NCBI RefSeq assembly: GCF_001929375.1
Contig: NZ_MSGO01000019.1
Span: 1 to 54,902 of the forward strand
Source of the DNA: Actinomyces oris
Lineage (GTDB): Bacteria > Actinomycetota > Actinomycetes > Actinomycetales > Actinomycetaceae
Length of the DNA: 54,902 bases
Reading direction: 5' to 3'
Made by a program: the position numbers and the translations under genes. Each line of letters starts with the position of its first letter. Position 1 is the first letter of the stretch. Shown here piece by piece: positions 18,221 to 28,207 of this stretch. The notes beneath the pieces are model-generated. The model was given only the letters and a program-made list of their open reading frames with translations, did no database searches and had not been told where the DNA came from.

Positions 18221-19551
18221 GCACCACCCTGGCCTACATCCTGGGCATCGTCATCCTCATCATCGGGATCGGTGTCTCGGTGGCCCTTCACGAGCTCGGG
18301 CACATGATCCCCGCCAAGCGGTTCGGCGTGAAGGTCCCCGAGTACTTCATCGGCTTCGGCCCCAAGATCTGGTCGTTCAAGCGCGGAGAGACCGAGTACG
18401 GTGTCAAGGCCATCTGGCTGGGCGGCTACGTCAAGCTCGTCGGCATGCTGCCGCCCGCCAAGCCCGGCAGGCCGGACCGCCGGCGCAAGGACGGAAGCCT
18501 GGGCATGGTGGGCGAGGCGCGCGCCGAGGCCCTGGAGGAGATCCGGCCCGGAGAGGCGCACCGGGCCTTCTACCACCTCAGCGTCCCCAAGAAGCTCGTC
18601 GTCATGGCCGGGGGAATCCTCACCAACCTGGTCCTGGGGATCGTGCTGCTGGCTGTGGCCGTCGGCGTGGTCGGCATCCCCGGACGCACGACGACACTGT
18701 CGACCGTGACGCCCTGCGTGTCATCCAACATCGACGCGAACGCCCCCTGCCAGGACTCCGACCCGGTCGGCCCCGCCAGCGCCGCCGGCATCCGAGTCGG
18801 CGACAGGATCGTCTCCTGGGGCGGGGTGAAGGTCTCCTCCTGGGAGGAGCTTCAGGCTCGGATCACCGCCGGCGGCACCAGCCCCACCGAGGTCGTCATC
18901 GAGCGCGACGGAGCTGAGCGCACCGTGAGCGTCACCGCGGTCGAGGTCCAGCGCACCGTTCGCGACGCGCAGGGCGCCCCGGTCAAGGACGCCTCCGGGG
19001 CCGTGCGCACCCAGGCCCGCCCCTATGTCGGCATCTCCCCGTCGCTGGGAACCATTCCCCTGAGCCCCGCCAAGATCCCGGGCGTCATCGGGCAGGCCAT
19101 CGGAGGGACGGTCAAGGCCATCGCCACCCTGCCGGTCGGCCTCTATCACGCCGTCCAGGCGGCTCTGGGCATTGAGCAGCGCAGCGCCGACAGCGGCGTC
19201 GTGGGCCTGGTGGGCATGGGGCGGATGGCCGGAAACGCCACCAGCGGCGGTGTGGCCGGAGGCGGAGAGGTCCCCCTGTCGATGCGGGTGAGCACCATGC
19301 TCATGCTGCTGGGCAGCCTCAACCTGGCGCTGTTCGCCTTCAACCTGGTACCCCTGCTGCCCCTGGACGGCGGGCACGTGGCCGGAGCCTGCTGGGAGGG
19401 CATCCGGCGCTCGATCGCCAAGGCGCAGGGCAAGCCCGATCCGGGGCCGGTGGACACGGCCAGGATGCTGCCGGTCGGTCAGGTCGTCTTCGGTCTGCTC
19501 ATCGTCATGGCCCTGGTCCTGGTCTGGGTGGATATCGCTGCGCCGCTGTGA
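18217..19551 (+). CDS. M50 site-2 intramembrane metalloprotease (RseP/Rip1-like)
   Basis: 444 residues. The zinc motif HELGH is at 25-29 inside the first membrane segment, a PDZ domain lies at about 180-270, and the second active-site motif NLVPLLPLDGG puts D384 in a C-terminal membrane helix. Family members cut membrane-bound anti-sigma factors and other transmembrane proteins. The GTG start at 18217 follows GGAGGA and overlaps the dxr stop by 4 nt. The order dxr-rip-ispG matches Mycobacterium tuberculosis Rv2870c-Rv2869c-Rv2868c, so this is the Rip1 equivalent by context. Confidence 0.94.
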   Translation: MSTTLAYILGIVILIIGIGVSVALHELGHMIPAKRFGVKVPEYFIGFGPKIWSFKRGETEYGVKAIWLGGYVKLVGMLPPAKPGRPDRRRKDGSLGMVGEARAEALEEIRPGEAHRAFYHLSVPKKLVVMAGGILTNLVLGIVLLAVAVGVVGIPGRTTTLSTVTPCVSSNIDANAPCQDSDPVGPASAAGIRVGDRIVSWGGVKVSSWEELQARITAGGTSPTEVVIERDGAERTVSVTAVEVQRTVRDAQGAPVKDASGAVRTQARPYVGISPSLGTIPLSPAKIPGVIGQAIGGTVKAIATLPVGLYHAVQAALGIEQRSADSGVVGLVGMGRMAGNATSGGVAGGGEVPLSMRVSTMLMLLGSLNLALFAFNLVPLLPLDGGHVAGACWEGIRRSIAKAQGKPDPGPVDTARMLPVGQVVFGLLIVMALVLVWVDIAAPL

Positions 19552-19652
19552 GGCCCGCAGGGTCGGCGGGGCGTGAGCAAATCGGTACCGGCGGGAGCGA
19601 TGCCACACACCTGAGGCGCGGGGCCGGGCAGGGCGGGTGACATACTGGTCGG

Positions 19653-20834
<1,182 letters not shown>

Positions 20835-20848
20835 GGACCGGTGAGGGC

Positions 20849-20867
20849 CGGGCGCCTCCAGCGCCCG
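20849..20867 (+). terminator. Small hairpin after ispG
   Basis: CGGGCGC and GCGCCCG form a perfect 7-bp stem around a 5-nt loop. It begins 14 nt after the ispG stop and ends just before the GNAT start. There is no U-run, so termination is uncertain. Confidence 0.45.
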
Positions 20868-20883
20868 CCTGGGCCTGACGGGT

Positions 20884-21874
20884 ATGAGCTTCCTGCGGCA
20901 CCGCGAGACGAGACGCGCTCAGCGTCACGCCGACCGCCTGACACCGGTTCCCTCCGATCAGGTGTCGGGAGTCATGTCGCTGTGCGCTCTGGATCCGGTG
21001 TGCGCCGTGAGCCTGGTCCAGCAGATGCAACGCTGGACCCGCTGGGGACGCGGCGACGTGGTCGCCCTGGGGGGGACTGGTGCAGCCCGTCGCCGTGGCC
21101 TGGTCGGTCGGCTCCCTCATGCCCTTCGGTCTGGACGGTCGCCCCGAGCACGGTCTGCGGGCGGCGGACACCGGCGAGATCCGGGCGCTGGCCGAGCACT
21201 CCAGACCCCGCCTGTCCAGGCACGGTTCCGTCTGCGGGCCGGCCCGGGACGTCGCGGCGGTCTGGGGGGCGCTGAGCGAGCAGGGAGTATGTGCCCGCCA
21301 GGAGCGCTGGAAGCAGCCGGTCCTGGCCGCACCTCGCGCGGCTGCGGGACTGGGCGGCGCGCACCGGCCCCGTCACCCGTCCCTGTCCTGGGTGGGGCAG
21401 GCGGTCCGTCGGGCGCATCCGAATGAGACGGAGATGGTCCTTCCGGCCTCGGTGGACATGTTCGTCGGCGAGCTCGGTTACGACCCCACGACCGATGGTC
21501 CCGGATACCGGCGCCACGTCGGCTGGCTCGTCGAGCAGGGGCGCAGCTATGTCGTCCTCGACGACGGCGCCGGTGGGCCGGTCCAGCCCGGATCGCCCCG
21601 GGCGGTGGCCTTCAAGGCCGACGTCGGGGCCCTGTGGCACTGCCCGACAGGCGGCATCGCCCAGCTGACCGGTGTGTGGACCCGCCCCGACCTGCGTGGG
21701 CGGGGAGTCGGGGCGGCGGCCCTGGCCGGTGTGGTGGACGCCGTGCGCCGGGACCACGTCGGTGCCGACGGCGTCGTGAGCCTCTACGTCAACGACTACA
21801 ACACCCCCGCCATGGCGCTCTACCGCTCCCTGGGCTTCGAGCAGGTGGGCCTGTTCGCCACCGTGCTGCTGTGA
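20884..21874 (+). pseudogene. GNAT acetyltransferase gene broken by a +1 frameshift in a G7 run
   Basis: The N-terminal part (ATG at 20884) reads in one frame up to a run of seven G at 21069-21075. The C-terminal part continues in the +1 frame to the stop at 21874. Removing one G gives a continuous 329-residue protein with no other break. The second half has the GNAT acetyl-CoA loop RPDLRGRGVGAAAL and the C-terminal YVNDYNTPAMALYRSLGF segment. The first half resembles the DUF4081-type domain that precedes GNAT domains in Actinobacteria (family assigned from memory). The place after ispG matches Rv2867c in Mycobacterium. This could be a true pseudogene, a phase-variable gene or a sequencing error. 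A GTG at 21080 could start a shorter protein. Confidence 0.8.
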
Positions 21875-21961
21875 GGCGGAGCGTCAAGACGATGCCGTTT
21901 CGTTACAGGGTGCCTGCAAAGTCATGGTGAACAACATATGGAGCACCTCAGCCGACTCGTC

Positions 21962-21967
21962 TACGAT
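21962..21967 (+). promoter_or_regulatory. -10 box for a probably leaderless transcript
   Basis: TACGAT ends 8 nt before the GTG at 21976. A transcript starting at the usual distance would begin at or next to the start codon, and there is no ribosome binding site. No clear -35 box was found. Confidence 0.45.
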
Positions 21968-21975
21968 CACCGACC

Positions 21976-22266
21976 GTGCGCAATACGGTCGAAGTCGACT
22001 CCGAGAGCACGGAGCGTCAGAATAATATCGAGGTCTGGAATGACCTCGTTTCACCCAGAGACCTGCTCATCTGTCTCCTGATATCGGTGATATGCATCGT
22101 TGCGGCGGTACTTTTCTCCTCCTTTTTCGGGGGTAAGCCGCTGTTCTGGGGACTGGGAGCCTCCACTGCAGGTTTTATCGCCTGCTGCTTCCTCGTGAGT
22201 CCCAAGCGAGAGGTCGTCATTGTCGATGAGCCGAGCGCCGGCGCGAGTGGAGGTGAGGATCAGTGA
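21976..22266 (+). CDS. Small two-helix membrane protein coupled to the TctA-like permease
   Basis: 96 residues with two hydrophobic segments (about 30-50 and 56-75), a polar acidic N-terminus and an acidic C-terminus. I do not recognise the family. It overlaps the permease gene by 4 nt (GTGA). Its position suggests it replaces TctB, the small subunit of tripartite tricarboxylate transporters, but TctB is usually longer with four or five helices. A GTG start is used with a -10 box immediately upstream. Base composition is somewhat less GC-rich than in its neighbours. Confidence 0.75.
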   Translation: MRNTVEVDSESTERQNNIEVWNDLVSPRDLLICLLISVICIVAAVLFSSFFGGKPLFWGLGASTAGFIACCFLVSPKREVVIVDEPSAGASGGEDQ

Positions 22267-23639
22267 CTGTGAGCCTTCTCCTCATGATGGTGGTCGCCAT
22301 CCTGGCGGCCGTGGTCCTTTACACCTTCATCGGTTTCATCCCCGGTACCGACGAGACGGGGGTGCTCGCACCCGTCACCCTGGCGATCATCCTCGCGGGA
22401 GCGCCGCCGCACGTGGTACTCGCATTCTTCGTCTCCGCCGTTGTCACGCTCAACCTCATGAACGGAATCCCGACGGCACTGGTCGGTCTTCCCGGCGGAG
22501 TGATGTCCGCTCCGCTCATGGATCATGCCATGGTGCTGCGCGACAAGGGCCTGGCCTCGGACACGATCCGGAAGATGGCCGTGGGCTCTGCCGTCGGAAC
22601 CCTCATCTCCATTCCCCTGAGCTTCCTCCTTGCTAGTCTGCTGCTGCCCATGGCCGGCTGGATCAAGTCCAACTCCGATATCGTTCTGGCTGCCGGTGCC
22701 GTGGTTCTGGCCCTGCTCGGGAAGAACCGCATTCTCTCCCTGGTGTCGATTCTTCCCATGGCGCTGCTGTTCCAGGCGCTTCCGGCGCTTTATCGGGGCG
22801 CGGGTATCATTCCGGAGAAGGCCAGTGTCAACACCTCCTTCTTCCTCGGGATCACCGTGGGTCCCATGCTCCTGACCCTCCTTGAGCTCCTCAACGCCAA
22901 GCGCCGGGAGGCGCTGCCGCACGGCAGCCGCACCAAGGCGGAGCTGCTGCGCTCCGGGTTCGGCCGGCAGGCGCTGTGGCCGGGCCGCCTCATCACGAGG
23001 TCCGAGGGCTGGTGGAGTGCCGCGATGGCCGCCGTGTCCACCCCGCTGTTCATCCTCAGCCCGGTGGGCCTGACCTTCCTGCTGGGGGAGGCCTCCGTGG
23101 CCCGTCAGAACGAGGACCGAGTACCCCGCGCGCAGCGTGCGGTGACGGTCATGAGCGCCCTGACCCACTCGACCTACCTGGCGGGTGTCATCATCCCGCT
23201 GGTAGCGCTCGGGGTCCCGATCTCCGGGGTCTCCGCCGGCCCCGCCGGGCCGCTTTTCAATGCCGGGTCGGTCTACACCAAGCAGCACAATCTGCACCAC
23301 CTGCTGGATCTGCCCTGGTTCATCATCACCGTGTCCCTCGGCGCCCTCGTCGCGGTCGCGATCACGTACATCATCGCTGTGCGCTGGTCCTCGCAGATCA
23401 CCTGCTTCGTCATGCGTCGCATCCCCCACGAGGCGGTGCTGGCGCTGTTCGTCGCCTTCGTCATCCTGCTGGCCTACATCGATGCCGACCAGAAGGCGGG
23501 TCTGGCCAATGTCTTCGGGGTCCTGCTCGTCGGGGTCGCATGCGGGTCGTTCAACCGCCTGGGCGTCTCCTACGGAGTGCAGTTCATGTCCCTCTACGCC
23601 GCCCCCGGCATCGTCAAGGCGCTGGCGGCCCTGGCCTGA
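22263..23639 (+). CDS. TctA-family tripartite tricarboxylate transporter permease
   Basis: 458 residues with about eleven membrane segments. The family motif is seen early as GFIPGTDETG, followed by the GIPTALVGLPGG loop. TctA is the large permease of secondary transporters that take up citrate or other carboxylates with a periplasmic or lipoprotein binding protein, TctC. No TctC gene is seen nearby, so the substrate is unknown. The GTG at 22263 overlaps the preceding small gene. The gene ends convergently with idi2, with a hairpin between them. Confidence 0.85.
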   Translation: MTVSLLLMMVVAILAAVVLYTFIGFIPGTDETGVLAPVTLAIILAGAPPHVVLAFFVSAVVTLNLMNGIPTALVGLPGGVMSAPLMDHAMVLRDKGLASDTIRKMAVGSAVGTLISIPLSFLLASLLLPMAGWIKSNSDIVLAAGAVVLALLGKNRILSLVSILPMALLFQALPALYRGAGIIPEKASVNTSFFLGITVGPMLLTLLELLNAKRREALPHGSRTKAELLRSGFGRQALWPGRLITRSEGWWSAAMAAVSTPLFILSPVGLTFLLGEASVARQNEDRVPRAQRAVTVMSALTHSTYLAGVIIPLVALGVPISGVSAGPAGPLFNAGSVYTKQHNLHHLLDLPWFIITVSLGALVAVAITYIIAVRWSSQITCFVMRRIPHEAVLALFVAFVILLAYIDADQKAGLANVFGVLLVGVACGSFNRLGVSYGVQFMSLYAAPGIVKALAALA

Positions 23640-23675
23640 GGCCGTCCAACGGGGAGGCGGCGAAGGCCGGGGACG

Positions 23676-23691
23676 GGCCCCTGACGGGGCC
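23676..23691. terminator. Bidirectional hairpin between tctA-like gene and idi2
   Basis: GGCCCC, TGAC and GGGGCC form a perfect 6-bp stem with a 4-nt loop, weakly extended outward. It lies between two convergent stop codons. Confidence 0.5.
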
Positions 23692-23703
23692 GCCCGTGGG
23701 CGG

Positions 23704-24792
23704 TTAGTGCTCGCGGCGGTGCGTGAGCCCGCCCAGGTCGACGCCGAGCGCACGCGCCTGCTCGGCGGTGCGCCCAGTGACCAGCACGTCGGTGCGGCGC
23801 AACTGCGACACATCGGGAGACCCCAGCAGGGTCATCAGCGTGCGCACGTGCTCGCTCCAGGTACACAGCTCTTGCCGCAGCGCCTCGGGGCCCTCTTTGA
23901 CCAGGGTTCGCAGGAAGTGCCCGGAGGCCCCGACGGCGCACGCCCCCAGGGCCAGCGACCGCACGACGTCGAGAGGGTTGCGCACACCCCCGGAGGCCAG
24001 TACCGGCAGGTCGACCGGATCGTCGCCCGCCAGCGACTCCAACAGGCACAGCGCCGTCGACTGCCCCCAGCCGACCAGGTAGGACAGGTCGCGCCGTGGG
24101 CGGCGCTCGTTCTCGATGGCGATGAAGTCCGTGCCGCCCGACCCGGCCACGTCGACGGCCGCGACGCCGGTGTGAGCCAGCGCCTCGATGGTCCGGCGCG
24201 AGAGCCCGAAGCCCACCTCCTTGACAACCACCGGGACGGTCACGGCTGCGGCGATGGCGGAGATCGCCTCGTTCCAACCGGTGAAGTCGCGGTCGCCCTC
24301 GGGCATGACCATCTCCTGGGCCGCATTGAGGTGGATCTGCAGGGCGTCGGCCTGAAGCATCTCCACGGCCCGCATCGCCTCCTCGGGGCCGGCCGTCGGA
24401 CCGACGTTGGCCAGAACGAAGGCCCCCGGGGCCCGACGACGGATGACAGTGAAGCCGTCAACCCGCTCGGGATCGTGCAGGGCGACGTGCTGGGAGCCGC
24501 AGGCGATCGCGACACCGGCATCGGCGGCCGCCTCGGCCAGGTCGGAGTTGATCGCCGTCGTCGCCCGCGTGCCACCGGTCATGGCGTTGATGTAGAAAGG
24601 GACTTCCCAGCGGGAGCCCAGGACGGTGGTGCCGATGTCGACCTGCTCGGCGCTGATGCCCGGCAGGCCGTGGTGGATGAAGGAGACGTCGTCGAAGGCT
24701 CCCGTACGATCCTGACCGTGCAGGCGAATCGCCAGGTCCAGGTGCTCGTCCTTGCGGGAGGCCCGCTGCGAGGCGGTGGGCTCATGACTCAT
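23704..24792 (-). CDS. fni: Type II (FMN-dependent) isopentenyl-diphosphate isomerase
   Basis: 362 residues. It opens with RKDEHLDLA, typical of IDI-2, and has the MTGG motif, GSQHVAL, VKEVGFG, DVAGSGGTDF and ASGGVRN flavin and phosphate-binding elements of the TIM barrel. It interconverts IPP and DMAPP using reduced FMN. It is the last gene of the mevalonate operon, with its ATG overlapping the pmk stop (ATGA). In Streptomyces mevalonate clusters this gene is followed by mvaA and mvaS; here it is followed by a convergent transporter gene instead. Confidence 0.95.
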   Translation of the reverse strand: MSHEPTASQRASRKDEHLDLAIRLHGQDRTGAFDDVSFIHHGLPGISAEQVDIGTTVLGSRWEVPFYINAMTGGTRATTAINSDLAEAAADAGVAIACGSQHVALHDPERVDGFTVIRRRAPGAFVLANVGPTAGPEEAMRAVEMLQADALQIHLNAAQEMVMPEGDRDFTGWNEAISAIAAAVTVPVVVKEVGFGLSRRTIEALAHTGVAAVDVAGSGGTDFIAIENERRPRRDLSYLVGWGQSTALCLLESLAGDDPVDLPVLASGGVRNPLDVVRSLALGACAVGASGHFLRTLVKEGPEALRQELCTWSEHVRTLMTLLGSPDVSQLRRTDVLVTGRTAEQARALGVDLGGLTHRREH

Positions 24793-25967
24793 GAGGTGAC
24801 CCTAACGGGGGAGTCGGTGGGAGAACCGGTGGGGGAGCCGGCGGACGGGCCCCGGTTGTGGACCGATAGTTCCAGTGGTCGGACACCGGCCGCCTCCCAG
24901 GCGGCGCGCATGGCGGCAGTATCCGTGGCCGGTGGGCACAGGGCGATCCCGCAGTCCCCGCCGCCGGCGCCCGAGCTCTTGGCGGCGGCCCCGTGCCCGC
25001 GAGCGATCTCGACCAGGCGCGTCAGCTCGGCAGTCTCAATGACCCGGCCGCTGATTCGGCTGAGCCCGGTCAGAAGAACCCGGTTCTGCTCGATGCCGGC
25101 CATGACCCGGCAAGCGTCGTCGTCCTCGATGGCGGCGATCAAGGAGGCCAGGCAGTCCTGACTGTCTTGCAGGAAGGCGGCGTAGGAGCCGCCGGAGTCC
25201 TGCGAGCCCGTCTGGACGCCGGCAACCAGGGCGGGAGTGGAGGCCGGGGCCCCGGTCCACCCCACCTGAAGCCGTAAGGAGGGAGGCGCCAAGCGGCGGA
25301 TGCTCAGACCGGGCCAGTCGGCTTCCACCAGGCCGCTCACGCAGCCGCCGGCCCCCGCCCGCTGCCGGGCCCGGCGCAGCCACGAGCGGTCGGGGGAGGT
25401 GTAGGCCACCCAACCGGTCACGGCGCTGGCGGCGATGTCACCTCCCGAGCCGATCGGCTCGATCGCATCACTGGCCAGCATCGCCAGCTTGTACACGCTC
25501 AGGTCGTCGAGGTCCAGCTCGTAGAGTCCCGCAACGGCTCGCACCGTCGCCACGGTCACCGCCGAGGACGAGCCCAGGCCCAGCTTGCGCCCGCTTGCGT
25601 CGTCCAGCTCGCTGGAGATGTCCAGGTCGAAGGCCCGCAGCCGGCCGCCGCCCTGGGCCACCAGCGCCTCGACGACGCGGATCGCCGAGATCACGTAGTC
25701 GTCATCCTCCCCGACCGCCTCGGCCAGGCCGTCCTGCGGGCGACGGCGCCAGGGCCGGGAGCCGGTGGCGTACAGCACCGAGCGGATCGTTCCCGCCCGC
25801 TCGCCGGCGGGGGAGCCGGTCGAGGCGCGAGGCGTGAGACGGATCGTGATGAACCGGTCGACGGCGACCAGGACCGCTCGGTGACCGGGCTCGACGACGG
25901 CATACTCGCCGGCGATGTAGAGCTTGCCCGGCGCCCTGCGCACCACGCCGTCGGCGTCCGGGGTCAT
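24789..25967 (-). CDS. Phosphomevalonate kinase (GHMP family)
   Basis: 392 residues. The GHMP motifs are APGKLYIAGEY (12-22), GLGSSSAV (130-137, ATP loop) and a C-terminal KSSGAGGGDCG. The combination with EYAVVEPG and the operon position between mvaD and idi2 points to phosphomevalonate kinase, which makes mevalonate diphosphate. It shares 4 nt with mvaD (ATGA) and 4 nt with idi2. A low-complexity Gly/Ser/Pro/Thr tail ends the protein. An open frame extends far upstream, but that part is an antisense-like shadow of mvaD. Confidence 0.92.
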   Translation of the reverse strand: MTPDADGVVRRAPGKLYIAGEYAVVEPGHRAVLVAVDRFITIRLTPRASTGSPAGERAGTIRSVLYATGSRPWRRRPQDGLAEAVGEDDDYVISAIRVVEALVAQGGGRLRAFDLDISSELDDASGRKLGLGSSSAVTVATVRAVAGLYELDLDDLSVYKLAMLASDAIEPIGSGGDIAASAVTGWVAYTSPDRSWLRRARQRAGAGGCVSGLVEADWPGLSIRRLAPPSLRLQVGWTGAPASTPALVAGVQTGSQDSGGSYAAFLQDSQDCLASLIAAIEDDDACRVMAGIEQNRVLLTGLSRISGRVIETAELTRLVEIARGHGAAAKSSGAGGGDCGIALCPPATDTAAMRAAWEAAGVRPLELSVHNRGPSAGSPTGSPTDSPVRVTS

Positions 25968-26989
25968 GGGCCGTCCTCGATGCGCGCCCCGTCGCCGGGG
26001 CGCCTCACCAAGACGGCGGCTGCGGGAAGCCGGTCCCGCAGCGCGGCGGCGACCTCCTCGGCGCGGGCGCCCTCGGTGAGGACCTTGACGTTGGGGCCGG
26101 CGTCGATCGTCGCCCAGACGGGCAGGCCCTCCTGGCGCATGGCGCGGATCTCGTGCAGTGCCGCAACGGTCTGCGGCAGCCAGTAGATGATGCCCGGGCG
26201 GGCCGCCATCATCGTGGCGTGCATGCCCAGGGCGTTGCCCTCGACGACCTCTCCGAGCCGCTCCAGGTCGCCCACCCGGACCGCCTCCAGAGCCACCTGA
26301 AGGTCCTTCCCACTGGCCTCGGCCCAGGCGGGGAAGAGGGGGGAGGTGCTCATCGTGGCTCGCATGGCCCGGGTCGAGCTGATGAGCTTGTCGTGCTTCG
26401 AGAGCACGACGACGACCATCGCCAGGTCCATCTCGCAGGCGACCGGCTCGGCGTAGGAGGAGGCGTCGTCGTGGCCCGCGTTCCACCGGACCAGCCCGCC
26501 GAAGATGGAGCGGGTCGCCGAGCCCGACCCGCGTCTGGCCAGCCGGGAGAGCTCCCGGTCGTCGAGGTCCATACCCGCTGCGCGTGAGGCGGCCGTCGCA
26601 AGCGCCGCGAAGCCCGCGGCCGAGCTCGCCAGTCCGGCCGCCAGGGGCACCGAGGCCCGGGAGGTGACGGTCGCCGCTGCCGTGATCCCCGAACGGGAAC
26701 GCACCAGGTCGAGGAAACGGCTCACCCGCGTCAGCTCCGCGCCGCTGGAGGCGGAGCCGTTGATCGTCACCGAGTCTGCGGTGCCGTCCCCGCCGTCGAA
26801 GGAGACCGTTGTCGTCGTCCGGGTCCCTGCGAGGGTGAGGGACAGGCTCGAGGTGGCCGGAATGGCCTGCACCTCGTCGACTTTTCCCCAGTACTTGATG
26901 AGCGCGATGTTGGTGTTCGCGCTGGCCGTCGCAGTCGGAATGACGGTGGGGGAGGATCCGGCGGCGGCTTCAGGGGGCACGGCGGTCAC
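25964..26989 (-). CDS. mvaD: Diphosphomevalonate decarboxylase
   Basis: 341 residues. The substrate-binding motif NIALIKYWGK is at 27-36, the phosphate loop LAAGLASSAAGFAAL at about 116-130, and ATIDAGPNVK, bearing the catalytic Asp, near the C-terminus. It decarboxylates mevalonate diphosphate to IPP with ATP. The start is the GTG at 26989, which overlaps the mvk stop as GTGA; an earlier ATG at 27025 would lie inside mvk and has no support. Coupled 4-nt overlaps on both sides indicate one tightly co-translated operon. Confidence 0.95.
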   Translation of the reverse strand: MTAVPPEAAAGSSPTVIPTATASANTNIALIKYWGKVDEVQAIPATSSLSLTLAGTRTTTTVSFDGGDGTADSVTINGSASSGAELTRVSRFLDLVRSRSGITAAATVTSRASVPLAAGLASSAAGFAALATAASRAAGMDLDDRELSRLARRGSGSATRSIFGGLVRWNAGHDDASSYAEPVACEMDLAMVVVVLSKHDKLISSTRAMRATMSTSPLFPAWAEASGKDLQVALEAVRVGDLERLGEVVEGNALGMHATMMAARPGIIYWLPQTVAALHEIRAMRQEGLPVWATIDAGPNVKVLTEGARAEEVAAALRDRLPAAAVLVRRPGDGARIEDGP

Positions 26990-27948
26990 TCGTCCACCTC
27001 GCTGATACGCATCCGGTAGTTCCATGTCGCCGGCGCCCCCGCCCGTTCCAGAGCGGCGCGTACCCGGCGCGCGGCCGGCTCGCCGGTCACCAGGGCGATG
27101 ACGCAGCCGCCGAGCCCCCCGCCGGTGAGCTTGGCGCCCAGTGCCCCGGCGGCGCGGGCGGTCTCGACGAGATCATCGAGGACCGGCAGGCTCAGGCTGA
27201 GCTCGGCCAGGACCGTGTGCGCCTCATTCATGGCGGCTCCGAGAGCGGGGGCGTCGGCCTGGTCCAGCGCCGTGATCGCGTTCTGGGTGAGTGTCCCCAG
27301 GCGGTTGATGCGCGGACCGATGTTGTCCGGATCGTTCTCGTAGCGCCGGCGCAGCCCGCCGACGGCCTCCCGGGTGGAGCCGTGGACGCCGGAGTCGGCG
27401 ATGATCAGGGAGGCGTTGCTCATGCGCTGGCTCAGGGGACGCATCTGCCCGCCCTGGAACCGGATCGGGCACGGGGAGCAGGTGGCGGCGGCGTCGAGCC
27501 CGGAGGGCTTGCCGTGCGCGATCTGCTCGGCCATCTGCGTCAGTGCGAACAGCTCATCTGCGCCGGCCCGGCGTCCGCAGGAGTCCAGGACAGCGCGAAT
27601 GATCGCCCCGGCCGCCGCAGCCGATGAGCCGAGCCCGCGCTCGTGGGGGAAGTCGCTCACAGTGGTGATCTCGAAGGCCTGGTCCAGACACCCGGAGAAC
27701 TCACGGGCCACCTCGAAGGCCCGGGTCACACTGGCGAACCGGGTCCCGGCCCGATCCAGGGCCCCCGAGTAGTCCAGGCTGCGCAACATGGAGGGGCCCG
27801 GAACCGGGCTCGCCGTGGCTCGCATCCGCAGGTCCTGCAACGGCACGGCGACGGCGGGGTGCCCGTAGACCACCGAGTGCTCGCCCAGGAGAATGGCCTT
27901 AGCCCACGTCTGGCCGTGTCCCTCGCGGATGGAGGAGTGCCTGTCCAT
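26986..27948 (-). CDS. mvk: Mevalonate kinase
   Basis: 320 residues. GHMP motifs are KAILLGEHSVVYG (17-29) and ERGLGSSAA (103-111), with the catalytic aspartate D152 in GKPSGLDAA and a C-terminal KLTGGGLGGC. It phosphorylates mevalonate with ATP. The ATG at 27948 has AAGGAAG close upstream; the longer open frame runs through the divergent promoter region and is rejected. First gene of mvk-mvaD-pmk-idi2. A possible promoter lies at 28041-28070. No HMG-CoA synthase or reductase gene is in the window. Confidence 0.95.
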   Translation of the reverse strand: MDRHSSIREGHGQTWAKAILLGEHSVVYGHPAVAVPLQDLRMRATASPVPGPSMLRSLDYSGALDRAGTRFASVTRAFEVAREFSGCLDQAFEITTVSDFPHERGLGSSAAAAGAIIRAVLDSCGRRAGADELFALTQMAEQIAHGKPSGLDAAATCSPCPIRFQGGQMRPLSQRMSNASLIIADSGVHGSTREAVGGLRRRYENDPDNIGPRINRLGTLTQNAITALDQADAPALGAAMNEAHTVLAELSLSLPVLDDLVETARAAGALGAKLTGGGLGGCVIALVTGEPAARRVRAALERAGAPATWNYRMRISEVDE

Positions 27949-28040
27949 ATGCTTCCTTGCCTGTGGCCCGCACACGGGGGAGCGCGTGGAGCGGGTCGAG
28001 TTCAGGGATGAAGAGGGCCGACGAACCCTCAATGGGATCG

Positions 28041-28070
28041 AGCGTATCGGGCGCTTCTCCGAGGTCGCAA
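28041..28070 (-). promoter_or_regulatory. Possible promoter of the mevalonate operon
   Basis: On the minus strand TTGCGA (28065-28070) and TACGCT (28041-28046) are 18 nt apart. The predicted transcript start is near 28034, giving a leader of about 86 nt before mvk. Confidence 0.45.
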
Positions 28071-28170
28071 GTCCCACCTGACCGGCCAGGGGACGGTTCT
28101 GGAGCCCCCGTGGGCGCCAGCGGGGTGCGCCGCCCCGTTTCCGTGATCTCGCGCGGCCCGGAGGGCTCCA

Positions 28171-28200
28171 TTGGGGCGGCGGCGCCACACCCCGTAGGAT
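28171..28200 (+). promoter_or_regulatory. Promoter giving a probably leaderless proS mRNA
   Basis: TTGGGG (28171-28176) and TAGGAT (28195-28200) are 18 nt apart. The GTG start of proS at 28208 coincides with the predicted transcript start, and no ribosome binding site is present. Confidence 0.55.
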
Positions 28201-28207
28201 CACCCCC

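Noticed and set aside
23260-25161. 633-residue open frame on the plus strand over idi2 and pmk
   Set aside because: It runs antisense through two well-supported mevalonate genes and has shadow-type composition (Arg/Gly/Asp-rich).
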